16,405 nucleotides of DNA, taken from Mucilaginibacter_A sp964244955 (GTDB lineage: Bacteria > Bacteroidota > Bacteroidia > Sphingobacteriales > Sphingobacteriaceae). Shown here piece after piece: positions 1 through 7,953 of this stretch (positions within the stretch are counted from its first letter, which is position 1; each line of letters opens with the position of its first letter). Below the pieces are notes generated by a model that was given only the letters and a program-made list of their open reading frames with translations, made no database searches and was not told where the DNA came from. The DNA is taken from positions 1 through 16,405 of the forward strand of contig CAXTKQ010000089.1 in NCBI GenBank assembly GCA_964244955.1. Direction: 5' to 3'. The translations under genes and the position numbers were made by a program.

Positions 1-666
1 GTAGAGCAAATCAAAAAAATTACCGGCATCAAAAACGTGAGCCTTTTGCACACCGGCAATTTAAGCGAGGCCAACAGCGAAAAGTTTATTGCGCCCTTAA
101 AACAGGCAACCGGCGTTTACTTTTTGGGCGGCCGCCAATGGCACATTGCCGATTCTTACCTCAATACGCTTACGCACCAGGCATTTTTTGAGATACTGAA
201 CCATGGCGGTGTTATCGCTGGAAGTTCGGCCGGTGCTTCTATTATCGGTTCTTTTTTGTGGCGCGGCGATACCAAAGGCGCGCAAATTTTAATCGGCGAC
301 CATACGCAAGGTTTAGGGTTTTTGAAAAACTCGGCTATTGACCAGCACCTGCTTAAAAGGAACCGACAGTTTGATATGGTAAATTTTATTAAAACTGCGC
401 CCGAATTGATCGGAATTGGTTTGGACGAAGCTACGGCTGTTTTGGTGCAACGCGATACAATGGAGGTTTTGGGGAAATCATATGTGGCCATTTATGATTA
501 CAATACGATCATCGGCAACGGGCCGAACCATGTAAAAGGGAACCAGGAAGATTTTACCGCTTCTTCCGGCCCGTTTATTTTTTTAAGCGAAGGCCAGAAA
601 TACGATCTTCGCAACCGGAAAGTAATCAGGCCAGCGCGGACTGTTAAAACCAATGATGATTTTTAG
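1..666 (+). CDS. Cyanophycinase-like S51 family peptidase, 5'-truncated by the window edge
   Basis: The frame is open from base 1, so this is the C-terminal 221 residues of a longer protein. The visible part has the S51 serine-hydrolase signature. GSSAGA places the nucleophile Ser at codon 226-228, preceded by GVYFLGG, which matches the cyanophycinase segment before the nucleophile. IDQHLLKR supplies the conserved His, and GIGLDEATAV supplies the conserved acidic residue. Cyanophycinases cleave the Asp-Arg polymer cyanophycin into beta-Asp-Arg dipeptides. Related S51 enzymes act on other isoaspartyl or alpha-aspartyl dipeptides, so the substrate is not settled. No cyanophycin synthetase is in the window. 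Any signal peptide would lie outside the window. It is followed by a 101-base gap and then a gene pair of clearly different base composition, so it probably ends its transcription unit here. Family call fairly sure; exact substrate uncertain. Confidence 0.85.
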   Translation, partial: VEQIKKITGIKNVSLLHTGNLSEANSEKFIAPLKQATGVYFLGGRQWHIADSYLNTLTHQAFFEILNHGGVIAGSSAGASIIGSFLWRGDTKGAQILIGDHTQGLGFLKNSAIDQHLLKRNRQFDMVNFIKTAPELIGIGLDEATAVLVQRDTMEVLGKSYVAIYDYNTIIGNGPNHVKGNQEDFTASSGPFIFLSEGQKYDLRNRKVIRPARTVKTNDDF

Positions 667-721
667 GTGTTAAAAACAGTATCGGGCAAAACGGTTGCGT
701 AGGCTAATTCTTAAGCTTCAG

Positions 722-751
722 TTTTAGAGCAGGTTCGACTACTTATCTTCG
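722..751 (+). promoter_or_regulatory. Candidate Bacteroidota-type promoter for hepT-mntA
   Basis: TATCTTCG at 744-751 matches seven of eight positions of the Bacteroidota -7 element TAnnTTTG. A weak -33-like TTTT lies at 722-725, 18 bases upstream. Transcription would start near 757, about 11 bases before the hepT ATG at 768. Assigned by eye only. Confidence 0.35.
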
Positions 752-767
752 CCCCAATTTAATCAAC

Positions 768-1178
768 ATGGAAAAACCAAAAGATATAAGATGGCAACAA
801 CGGTTTGGCAACTTTGAAAAAGCATTGGCTCAACTTACGGAAGCCATAGAAAACAATGGCGAAAACCCAATTGACATTATAAAAGAAGGCATTATCCAAA
901 GATTTGAATTTACACATGAACTGGCTTGGAAAGTAATGAAAGATTTTTTAGAATATGAAGGATTTCAAAATATTGCAGGTTCCAGAAGTGCCACAAGAGA
1001 GGCATTTAACAAAGGTTTGATAAGTGAAGGCCAAGTTTGGATGGACATGATAGAAAGCCGTAACAAAACAGTGCATACTTATCATGAAAATATTTTGGAA
1101 ATAGAGTACAAAAAAATCTTTAGTCTGTATTTTCCATTGTTTATAGAATTTTATGATAAGATGAAAACGCTGCTATGA
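768..1178 (+). CDS. hepT: HepT-like HEPN toxin (HI0074-type nucleotidyltransferase-associated protein)
   Basis: A 136-residue all-helical protein of the HI0074 family, once called nucleotidyltransferase substrate-binding protein and now recognised as HEPN RNase toxins. The motif R98-N-K-T-V-H103-T-Y105 fits the RX4HXY signature exactly. In characterised HepT, Arg and His form the RNase site, and the Tyr is AMPylated by the partner MntA to neutralise the toxin. The flanking helices (FEFTHELAWKVMKDFL and the C-terminal IFSLYFPLFIEFYDKM) are typical. The ATG at 768 follows a plausible -7 element. The 3' end overlaps mntA by four bases (ATGA), so the two are translationally coupled, toxin first as in described hepT-mntA loci. 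Hand-counted lines here are about 23-40% G+C, against about 43-52% in nearby lines, which hints at horizontal acquisition. The toxic activity is inferred from the family. Confidence 0.88.
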   Translation: MEKPKDIRWQQRFGNFEKALAQLTEAIENNGENPIDIIKEGIIQRFEFTHELAWKVMKDFLEYEGFQNIAGSRSATREAFNKGLISEGQVWMDMIESRNKTVHTYHENILEIEYKKIFSLYFPLFIEFYDKMKTLL

Positions 1179-1495
1179 AATTTGGCTTAAAACCAGAAAC
1201 GATAGACAAAATCAATTCCGTATTTATAAAGTATCCGGAAGTGGAAAAAGTAGTTATTTATGGTTCAAGGGCAAAAGGAAATTACCGAAACGGATCAGAT
1301 ATTGACATCACGTTAAAAGGTGAAAATTTAACTGATAAAATACGTTCCAAGATCAGTTGGGATATTGATGATTTAAACACGCCTTACTTGTTTGATATAT
1401 CCATATTTGATCAATTAAATTCCCCTGATTTGGAGGAACATATTGAAAGGGTTGGACAAGTATTTTACTGTAAAGAACTTAAACCAGCAAGTTGA
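1175..1495 (+). CDS. mntA: MntA-like minimal nucleotidyltransferase antitoxin
   Basis: A 106-residue minimal nucleotidyltransferase of the DNA polymerase beta superfamily. The catalytic motif GSX10DXD is intact: G30-S31, then ten residues, then D42-I-D44. A third acidic metal ligand is probably D74 in YLFDIS. All residues expected for AMP transfer are therefore present. In characterised HepT/MntA (type VII) systems this protein AMPylates the toxin on the Tyr of RX4HXY, which is present next door. The start overlaps the hepT stop (ATGA at 1175-1178). It ends 34 bases from the 3' end of the convergent response-regulator gene, and that gap holds a partial copy of the dispersed repeat core. Composition is AT-rich like hepT. 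Confidence 0.88.
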   Translation: MKFGLKPETIDKINSVFIKYPEVEKVVIYGSRAKGNYRNGSDIDITLKGENLTDKIRSKISWDIDDLNTPYLFDISIFDQLNSPDLEEHIERVGQVFYCKELKPAS

Positions 1496-1504
1496 ATTTA
1501 TACC

Positions 1505-1520
1505 CATAAAAGAAGCATTT
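1505..1520 (+). repeat. Partial copy of the dispersed repeat core
   Basis: This 16-base stretch matches GGTAAAAGAAGCATTG at 13 of 16 positions. It lies in the 34-base gap between mntA and the response regulator. The AT-rich left part of the element is only vaguely recognisable, so it may be a decayed or chance copy. Confidence 0.4.
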
Positions 1521-1529
1521 TACCAAAAC

Positions 1530-2219
1530 CTACTCCAGCACAAACTTATACCCAATCCCTCTTACCGTTTGCAAAAACTGCGGCGAATCCGGGTTTTCTT
1601 CGATCTTTTTACGGAGGCGGACGATGTGCATATCCAAAGTCCGGGTGTTTACGTCGGCGTTGTAGCCCCAAACTTCCATCATCAGTTCTTCGCGGTGGAT
1701 AACTTTGTTTTTATTTTTAAGGAAGTATAGCAAAATACGGTTTTCCAGGATAGTCAATTCTATCTTTTTGCCTTCTTTAATCAACGTATGTGTGTTGGGC
1801 TGATGCTCCATGTTGGCAAACTTGTAGGTTTCGGCCTTGTCGTTGCTCAACTTGTAGCGCACTTTGTTTTCAATTAAAGCAACCAAAACATCCATGTTAA
1901 ATGGTTTGGTGATGTAATCCGAAACGCCAACGTTGTAAGCCTCAATCTTGTCCACGTCCTGCGCTTTGGCCGTCATCATAATCACCAGGTTATCAAAACC
2001 TTTACTGCGGATTTCCTCGCAAACTTCTGATCCTTGTTTACCCGGCAGCATCCAGTCCAGCAGCACAATATCCGGGTGTTCTTCCAATATCATTTTTTCT
2101 GCGAAAAGTCCGTCCGCCGCTTCCAAAATCGTGTAACCTTCAGCTTCCAAACGTTCGGCAACCAAAAAACGAAGGTTTTCATCGTCTTCTACCAGTGCAA
2201 TTTTAATTTCTTTACCCAT
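1530..2219 (-). CDS. OmpR/PhoB-family response regulator (RprY-like)
   Basis: A 229-residue two-domain regulator. The receiver domain (about residues 5-120) has the acidic pair E11-D12-D13, phospho-acceptor D55 in IVLLDWMLPG, switch Thr83 and Lys105 in ITKPF, so all phosphorylation residues are intact. The C-terminal winged-helix DNA-binding domain (about 130-229) ends in the usual RTLDMHIVRLRKKI and TVRGIGYKF motifs. The gene follows its sensor kinase with a one-base TAATG overlap, so the two form a coupled two-component system. It resembles RprY of Bacteroides in layout. Target genes cannot be read from the window. It converges on mntA. Confidence 0.93.
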   Translation of the reverse strand: MGKEIKIALVEDDENLRFLVAERLEAEGYTILEAADGLFAEKMILEEHPDIVLLDWMLPGKQGSEVCEEIRSKGFDNLVIMMTAKAQDVDKIEAYNVGVSDYITKPFNMDVLVALIENKVRYKLSNDKAETYKFANMEHQPNTHTLIKEGKKIELTILENRILLYFLKNKNKVIHREELMMEVWGYNADVNTRTLDMHIVRLRKKIEENPDSPQFLQTVRGIGYKFVLE

Positions 2220-3880
2220 TATTGATTTTCATAAGGCAATGTAACCACAAATTCGGAACCTTTGCCAATGTTGCTTTTAACACTGATTTCTCCGTGCATA
2301 AAATTAATTAGTTCTTTGCAAAAAGCAAGCCCCAGGCCAACACTTCCGTTTTGGTTGTATTGGTTTTGTACCCGGTAAAATTTTTTAAAAATATTGTCGA
2401 GTTCGGCCTGCTCTATACCAATCCCCTGGTCTTTAAATTTAAAGGTAACGCCTTTTTTATGCTTTTCAATTTTTATGGCCAATTCTTTTCTGTCGGGCGG
2501 CGAATATTTGTAAGCGTTTTCCATCATGTTTTGGTAAACACTGCCCAGCAAAATTGGGTCGGTAAAAAAAGTATCCACTTTTTCAATAGCGTAACTGATG
2601 TTGAAAGCCGGATATTTAATTTTAAAAGAACCGATCTGGCTTTTGGTAAACTGTTCCAAATCAACCTGTTCGCTTTTTACCTGGATCGCTTTGTTTTCCA
2701 ACTGCGTAAACGATAACAGCTTGTTCATCAGCTCGTTCAGTTTATCGGCTTCTTCGTTCAAAATTTTGCCGTAATGGATGCGCTGCCTTTCGCTCAGTTC
2801 GTTTTTGCTCTGCAAGTTTGAACCTGCAATCTTGATTACGCTTACCGGCGTTTTAAATTCGTGCGTAAAATTGTTAATGAAATCGTACTGCAGCTTAAAC
2901 ACTTTCAGGTTTATGTTCAGGTTGCGGTAGATGAGCAGCGCGATCACCAGCAGGAAAAAATAAACCATCAGTACGCCAAAAGCGATCGGCAAAAAACGTT
3001 GGATAATTTCGTGCATCAAAAAACGCTTACTGGTACGGAAATAAAGTTTATAATCTGAAAAAGCGCCCGGAAAAGCAATTTCGGTAACCACTTTTTCCTG
3101 ATCGTTGTCCAACTGATCGTAAACCAAAGGCCGGATGGTGATGGATTGGTACAAACCCGGGTTGGTATTGCGAATTTTCAAAGCAAATGGGTCCAGGTAA
3201 AACGTGAGCATATCCTGCTGATAAGTAGAAACCGGCTCTTTTACGTTAACCAGCTCCTTGTATATTTTCAGTTCCTGCCGCCGCGGGATGTTTAAGTAAG
3301 TGATTTTATTGCGCTGGATATTGTAAAAAACCTTACGCACATCAATACCCGGACTACTGATTTTTGCCGTGTCCACATCGCCCACAAAAGCCGACAGTTG
3401 CAAAGCCATCTGGTTAAAATCCGCATTGTTGATCTTGTTTTTCGGCAGCAACTTAGTGAAAACGCGGGCAGGATTGGCTTTATCGGGAGAAAAATCACAA
3501 GCGGATTTGATGGTGATACTGAGGTTGTTGGTGCGCAACGTATAGTTTTTGCGGTTGTTGCTGATGGCCAAATCGTAAAAGGTTATTTTTTTTACAAAGG
3601 GAAAATTGCTGAAAACCGAGCCGGAATAATTGGAAGCCGATTTTACATTGAGAAAGCCATCGTAAGAAGTGATTTCGGCTACTTTGTTTTGAAAGAAATT
3701 GTTGTAAGGTTTGATGGTTTGCTCCAGCACGTTCACTTTTTGAGAAACAAACTCGTTTTCGACATAACCACGCGTTAATTTATAGGCTAAAAGAAGTATC
3801 ACAATAACAAAGGCCGAAATGAGGACCACAAAAGCCGAGACCAGCAAAAAATTTTTCCGGTAAGCCCTTTTGTCTTTCAT
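2219..3880 (-). CDS. Membrane sensor histidine kinase (RprX-like)
   Basis: A 553-residue sensor. One membrane segment at about 12-33 and a second at about 296-318 enclose a roughly 260-residue periplasmic sensing region with no motif I recognise. The HisKA helix carries H340 in FTHEFKTPVSVI. The HATPase domain has an N box around N451/N455 (NMMENAYKYS), a G1 box at 484-489 (DQGIGI) and a G2 box near 512-519 (GSVGLGLA), so it should be an active kinase. There is no HAMP-like linker of normal length between the second membrane segment and HisKA, as is common in this Bacteroidota class. It is coupled to the downstream regulator by a one-base overlap. The upstream gap contains the inverted-repeat pair at 3944-4037, which could influence its promoter. 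Signal sensed: unknown. Confidence 0.92.
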   Translation of the reverse strand: MKDKRAYRKNFLLVSAFVVLISAFVIVILLLAYKLTRGYVENEFVSQKVNVLEQTIKPYNNFFQNKVAEITSYDGFLNVKSASNYSGSVFSNFPFVKKITFYDLAISNNRKNYTLRTNNLSITIKSACDFSPDKANPARVFTKLLPKNKINNADFNQMALQLSAFVGDVDTAKISSPGIDVRKVFYNIQRNKITYLNIPRRQELKIYKELVNVKEPVSTYQQDMLTFYLDPFALKIRNTNPGLYQSITIRPLVYDQLDNDQEKVVTEIAFPGAFSDYKLYFRTSKRFLMHEIIQRFLPIAFGVLMVYFFLLVIALLIYRNLNINLKVFKLQYDFINNFTHEFKTPVSVIKIAGSNLQSKNELSERQRIHYGKILNEEADKLNELMNKLLSFTQLENKAIQVKSEQVDLEQFTKSQIGSFKIKYPAFNISYAIEKVDTFFTDPILLGSVYQNMMENAYKYSPPDRKELAIKIEKHKKGVTFKFKDQGIGIEQAELDNIFKKFYRVQNQYNQNGSVGLGLAFCKELINFMHGEISVKSNIGKGSEFVVTLPYENQ

Positions 3881-3943
3881 TCAATCAATGTAGTTATTTT
3901 AAAATTTTTAGAAGCTAATTAAAATGTATTTATCAAGCTTTCC

Positions 3944-4037
3944 ATGCTTCTTTTATCACCTAAAAATTGGTGGGCAATTGGTTTGTAATTTGTTTAGGCT
4001 GGTGCATACACCAATTTTTATGGGGTAAAAGAAGCAT
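3944..4037. repeat. Head-to-head pair of dispersed repeats forming a long inverted repeat
   Basis: Arm 1 (3944-3972) and arm 2 (4009-4037) are 29 bases each and near-perfect reverse complements, separated by 36 bases. Read outward from the loop, each arm starts CACCAATTTTT and ends in TAAAAGAAGCAT. The element lies in the 189-base gap between the S9-family gene and the sensor kinase gene, 33 bases beyond the S9 stop codon and 63 bases before the kinase start. It could fold in RNA. It is AT-rich and lacks a clear T-tract, so it is not a standard terminator. The paired arrangement recalls REP/BIME elements or a miniature inverted-repeat element. The rest of this gap shows nothing recognisable. 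Confidence 0.75.
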
Positions 4038-4069
4038 CGTAATTTTTTTGTACAAATTTAATCAGGTTC

Positions 4070-5962
4070 TTACTTCTTGTTTTTAAGGTTGTTTTCCAGG
4101 AAGTTTTCGATTTCGCCGTACATTTCCAAACGGTTGTTTTCGTTTTTGAAAAAAAAGCGTTCGTTTTCCTTCAACACGTATTCTACGCTTACATCGCGGC
4201 TGCGCAAATCACGCACAAATTGGTTTAGCTCGCTGATGTTTGCCCGCGGGTCTTTTGCGCCCTGAAAAATCAGCAAAGGCGCTTTAATTTTATCGGTGTG
4301 AAAAACCGGCGAAATAGCGCGCAGCATGTCTGCATCTTTTTCAGGGTTGCCCACCATTTCGTAGGTCATGCTAAGGTAAGGCTTTAAAAACGGCGGCACA
4401 TCTTTTATATAGGTAAAAAAGTTGATCAAACCGTACTGCACCACCGCGCATTGGTACAAACCGGGATTAAAAGAAATACCATACAAAGCCGAAAACCCGC
4501 CAAAACCATTGCCATAAATGGCTATTTTTTTAGGGTTTGCAATATTACTGGCAATCAACCATTTTACGCCGTCGGTAATGTCCTGCTGCATTTTGCCGCC
4601 CACTTCTTTAAAACCGGCACTTTTAAACGCTTTGCCATAACCGGTAGAACCCCGGTAATTTACCTGAAAAACAGCATAGCCACGGTTTGCCAAAAACTGA
4701 ACTTCAGCATTGTAGCCCCAACTGTTGCGGCTCCATGGCCCGCCATGCGGCATCACCACCACAGGCAAATCATTTTGGTAAGGCGTTTGGGGCAAAGTTA
4801 AATAGCCATTGATCAGCAAACCATCTCGGGCTTTGTAAGAAATAGGCTTCATAGCGCACATCTCTTCCGGCTTGATATCGGCATTAAAATCGGTCAGCTT
4901 GGTTAGCTTTTTGCTGTCGGCTGCATATAAATAAACAGAACCCGGGCTTCGGTCGGTGTACGTACTGATCAGCAATTTATTTTCAGAAGTATCGCGGTCA
5001 ATAACCTTAATTTCCTGGTCGGGCAAAAGCTGCGAAAGGTCATCGTAAACCAGCATCATGTGTTTGTTCAGAAAAAGCTTTTTGGGTTTGGCCTCTTCCC
5101 AGCTCACCAAGTCCAGCCGATGTTTGCTCCTGGAATAATTAACTTCGCCAATATCGGCTGTTTTTTGGTCCAGGATCATTTTCACTTCTTTACCGGTTAC
5201 AGCATCAATCTCTACCAAAGCCATCTTGTCGCGGTTTAAGTTGGAGAGCGCGTAAAAATGGTTGCCGCCTGCTTGTGTAAAAGCAACAGGCGTAACCGAA
5301 TTACGGAAATTGTTGCTGATGATGGGTTTAAAAGGATGAGCATCATCTTGCCGAAACAAAATCGTTTCGTTTACGCCGTCGGAGGCTTTGGCCAAACGGA
5401 TCGTGCCTTCCGAAGCTGGGTACCATTCGGTAATGTTGCCCGGGTTTTTGATGTACAGTTTCAGTTCTCCGGTTTGCACATTCAAATTATAAACATCAAA
5501 AGTGGCCGAATCTCGTTTGTTCATCACAATATTAATCCAGTCTTTGTCTGCCTGGTTCCGGCTTAATAACCGCAGGCGCACTTTGGACAGCGAGAGCAGC
5601 TTTTTGGGTTTCATGTCCTGCATGTTCAGCGCAAAAAGCTGATATTGGTTCAGGTCGGTCAGGTCTTTATTAAAAATCAGTTCGTTGTTCAAACTCCAGA
5701 AGTAATCTTTTACCGGATAATCAGCAAAAGATGTAATGCGGCTTTCTTTGCCGTCGGCAATGTTCTGCACAAAAATGTTAAGCTTTTTTTGGTAAAGCTT
5801 TAAATAAGAAATGTATTGCCCGTTGGGCGAGATGTGAAAAGCAGTTTTTTCGGGCGTTTTAAAAAAACTGATCACCGGGATTTTTCTTACACTATTGTTG
5901 TTGCACGCGTTAAAAACAACCGTAACTGCACAAACAACAAACAACCAATAAAGCCTTCTCAT
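4070..5962 (-). CDS. S9 prolyl-oligopeptidase-family lipoprotein, apparently catalytically inactive
   Basis: A 630-residue protein with the S9 architecture. The N-terminal hydrophobic leader ends in a lipobox-like FNAC (C20), so it is probably an anchored lipoprotein. A degenerate beta-propeller spans about 35-360 (FHISPNGQYISYL and similar blades). An alpha/beta-hydrolase domain spans about 370-630, with HGGPW at 406-410, NYRGSTGYG at 435-443 and the GGKMQQDITDGVKWL helix. The nucleophile elbow, normally GxSxGG, reads G484-N-G486-F-G-G, with Gly in place of Ser. The catalytic Asp is present (D571 in GAKDPR). The segment that usually reads EGHGF before the ENR motif is E601-R-F603-F-F, with Phe in place of His. 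Both codons are clean in the sequence (GGT and TTT) and the frame is intact, so this looks like a conserved pseudo-enzyme rather than a pseudogene. It could act in binding or regulation. A transcription partner is not evident. Confidence 0.88.
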   Translation of the reverse strand: MRRLYWLFVVCAVTVVFNACNNNSVRKIPVISFFKTPEKTAFHISPNGQYISYLKLYQKKLNIFVQNIADGKESRITSFADYPVKDYFWSLNNELIFNKDLTDLNQYQLFALNMQDMKPKKLLSLSKVRLRLLSRNQADKDWINIVMNKRDSATFDVYNLNVQTGELKLYIKNPGNITEWYPASEGTIRLAKASDGVNETILFRQDDAHPFKPIISNNFRNSVTPVAFTQAGGNHFYALSNLNRDKMALVEIDAVTGKEVKMILDQKTADIGEVNYSRSKHRLDLVSWEEAKPKKLFLNKHMMLVYDDLSQLLPDQEIKVIDRDTSENKLLISTYTDRSPGSVYLYAADSKKLTKLTDFNADIKPEEMCAMKPISYKARDGLLINGYLTLPQTPYQNDLPVVVMPHGGPWSRNSWGYNAEVQFLANRGYAVFQVNYRGSTGYGKAFKSAGFKEVGGKMQQDITDGVKWLIASNIANPKKIAIYGNGFGGFSALYGISFNPGLYQCAVVQYGLINFFTYIKDVPPFLKPYLSMTYEMVGNPEKDADMLRAISPVFHTDKIKAPLLIFQGAKDPRANISELNQFVRDLRSRDVSVEYVLKENERFFFKNENNRLEMYGEIENFLENNLKNKK

Positions 5963-6081
5963 CAGGTTCTGGGATACTAAATCCGAATAATTTGATTGGG
6001 TTAAATTAGAAATTATGTAAGGATTAAACCCTCTGTCATCACAATTTTACACCTGCCCGGCTGGCTTATTTCCGGCATAAC

Positions 6082-6112
6082 TTCGTTTAAACACATAATT
6101 AGTTTATTTTTG
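6082..6112 (+). promoter_or_regulatory. Candidate promoter for the TPR gene
   Basis: TATTTTTG at 6105-6112 fits TAnnTTTG exactly. A weak -33-like TTCG lies at 6082-6085, 19 bases upstream. The predicted start would be nearly at the ATG (6119), implying a leaderless or very short-leader transcript. The -33 match is poor. The rest of the 156-base divergent gap (5963-6118) shows nothing I can name. Confidence 0.3.
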
Positions 6113-6118
6113 ATTGGT

Positions 6119-7931
6119 ATGAAGCTGTTTTTATCCCTTCTTTTTTCGTGTCTCTTTTTAACTGCCATAGCGCAATCTGATGACGTGCTGCTGGCCAGGC
6201 AATATGCGGCATCCGGAGAAAAAGACAAAGCCAGCCAGCTTTACCAGAAATTGTACAAACAGGACAACGAAACGTATTTTAAACCTTATTGTTACAGCCT
6301 GATCAGTTTGAAAAAACTGGACGAAGCCGAAAACCTGGCCAAAAAAATGGCCAAAAAGCATCNNNNNNNNNNCTGTTAATGTGGATTATTCCATTATGCT
6401 GGCGAATATTTATACAGAAAAAGGCGAAGCGCCAAAAGCCGAAGCGGTTTATAAAGACATCCTGAAAAACTTGCCGGCAGACGAAGGCCAAATTTCGATG
6501 ATTGCAAACCAATTGTACCAGGCAGGCAATACAGATTATACCATCAGGGTTTTTTTGCAAGGCCGCGCGCTGTTGCATAATGACCAGTTATTCTCGATGC
6601 CGCTGATCAGCATGTACCGTTTCCGGCGCGAGAAAATGCAAATGGCGGCAGAATATTTAAACATCCTGACTTCCAACCCGGATTATCTGTACCAGGCACA
6701 AAACAACATCGCCAACCAGTTTGACGGCCCGGCAGATTACGAAACATTTAAAGGTTTGCTGCTGGACAAAATCCAGAAAAACCCGCAAGCCATCGTTTTT
6801 ACACAACTGCTTACCTGGCAATTTTTGCAGCAAAAAGAGTACGAACTGGCACTGAACCAGGTGATTGCGCTTTCTAAACGCCAGAAAGACAACGGCGAGC
6901 AGGTTTTCCAGCTTTGCCAAACGTTAAACAGCAACGAGGCTTATGATGCCGCCATCCGCGGTTACGAGTTTGTGATCTCGAAAGGAAAAGAGCGCGAGTA
7001 TTATATTCCTTCGCGGATCGAAATCCTCAACACTAAAAATTTAAAAGTTACCTCGGGCAAATACCAGCAGCAGGATTTGGTAAGTTTAGAAAAAGATTAT
7101 CAGGATTTATTAACCGAGTTTGGCCGAAGCAGCAATACTGCTTTTGCCATGCAAAAATTGGCCAGGCTCGAGGCTTTTAAATTGCATAAAACAGCCGAAG
7201 CGGAGAAATTACTGGAGCAGGCCGTGCAAATCCCTGACCTGCAACAAAACCTTTTGGCCGATTGCAAAATGGATTTGGGCGATGTTTACCTGCTGAACAA
7301 CGAACCCTGGGAAGCAACTTTGCTTTACAGCCAGGTTGAAAAAGGCTTCCCAAACACTAATATCGCGCAGGAAGCCAAATACCGCAACGCCCATTTGGCT
7401 TATTTTACCGGCGATTTTACCTGGGCAAAAGCACAATTGGATGTGTTGAAAGCGGCAACTTCGCAACTGATTGCCAACGATGCTTTAAACCTTTCGCTTT
7501 TAATTACTGATAATACGGCTTTTGATTCTACCGGAAACGCGCTTAAAATGTATGCCCGGGCCGATTTTTTAATCTACAAAGAGCAAAACGACCGCGCGCT
7601 AAAAACGTTGGACAGCATTGACCGGGTTTATCCGGGCAATACTTTGGCCGATGATATTTTGATGGCCAAAGCACGCATTTTTATCCAGCAAAAACAGTAT
7701 GCCGCCGCACTTGTGCCGCTGCAAAAAATTGTGGCCGATCATCCTACCGAACTTTGGGCCGATGATGCTGTTTTTTTGATGGCCGATTTGTACGAAAACC
7801 GCCTGAACGACAAAGCCAAAGCCCAGCAATTGTACCAAAAAATCATTACCGATTATCCTTCGAGCTTATGGATCAGCGAGGCGCGGAAAAAATTCAGGGC
7901 TTTGCGTGGCGATGCGGTACCGAGTTCTTGA
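6119..7931 (+). CDS. Secreted TPR-repeat protein, split by an assembly gap
   Basis: One gene interrupted by ten Ns at 6363-6372. The left part starts at ATG 6119 with a signal peptide (MKLFLSLLFSCLFLTAIAQ), followed by a helix-turn-helix repeat ending in AKKMAKKH. The right part resumes with VNVDYSIMLANIYTEKGE and runs to 7931 in a different frame. The two halves join in frame if the real gap length is a multiple of three, so the apparent break comes from the arbitrary size of the gap. The product is about 600 residues of tetratricopeptide-like repeats. Recognisable TPR units include AEAVYKDILKNLP, AEKLLEQAVQIP and, near the C-terminus, AKAQQLYQKIITDYPSSLW, the last resembling YbgF/BamD-type repeats. 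It is likely a periplasmic or cell-surface scaffold; partners are unknown. DUF4286 and rfbC follow closely. I used ATG 6119 rather than the in-frame TTG at 6110 because the signal peptide begins there. Confidence 0.85.
6363..6372. other. Assembly gap (10 N)
   Basis: Ten undetermined bases inside the TPR gene. Frame analysis on both sides shows that the true length must be a multiple of three if the gene is intact, so 10 is a placeholder. Sequence may be missing or duplicated here. Confidence 0.98.
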
Positions 7932-7953
7932 TAAAAACCATAGTTTTACGCCC

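Noticed and set aside
1443..1730. Plus-strand open frame of 95 codons crossing the mntA end and the response-regulator end
   Set aside because: It overlaps two well-supported genes and its sequence is the antisense of the winged-helix domain; no family resemblance.
2351..3778. Several plus-strand open frames antisense to the sensor kinase
   Set aside because: The minus-strand kinase has complete motifs; the antisense frames have no recognisable domain or start signals.
3944..4037. Inverted repeat as a standard Rho-independent terminator of the S9-family gene
   Set aside because: The loop is 36 bases, the stem is AT-rich and there is no clear terminal T-tract; it fits the dispersed repeat family better.
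4070..5962. The S9-family gene as a pseudogene
   Set aside because: The frame is intact over 630 codons with leader, propeller and hydrolase motifs retained; only active-site residues are replaced.
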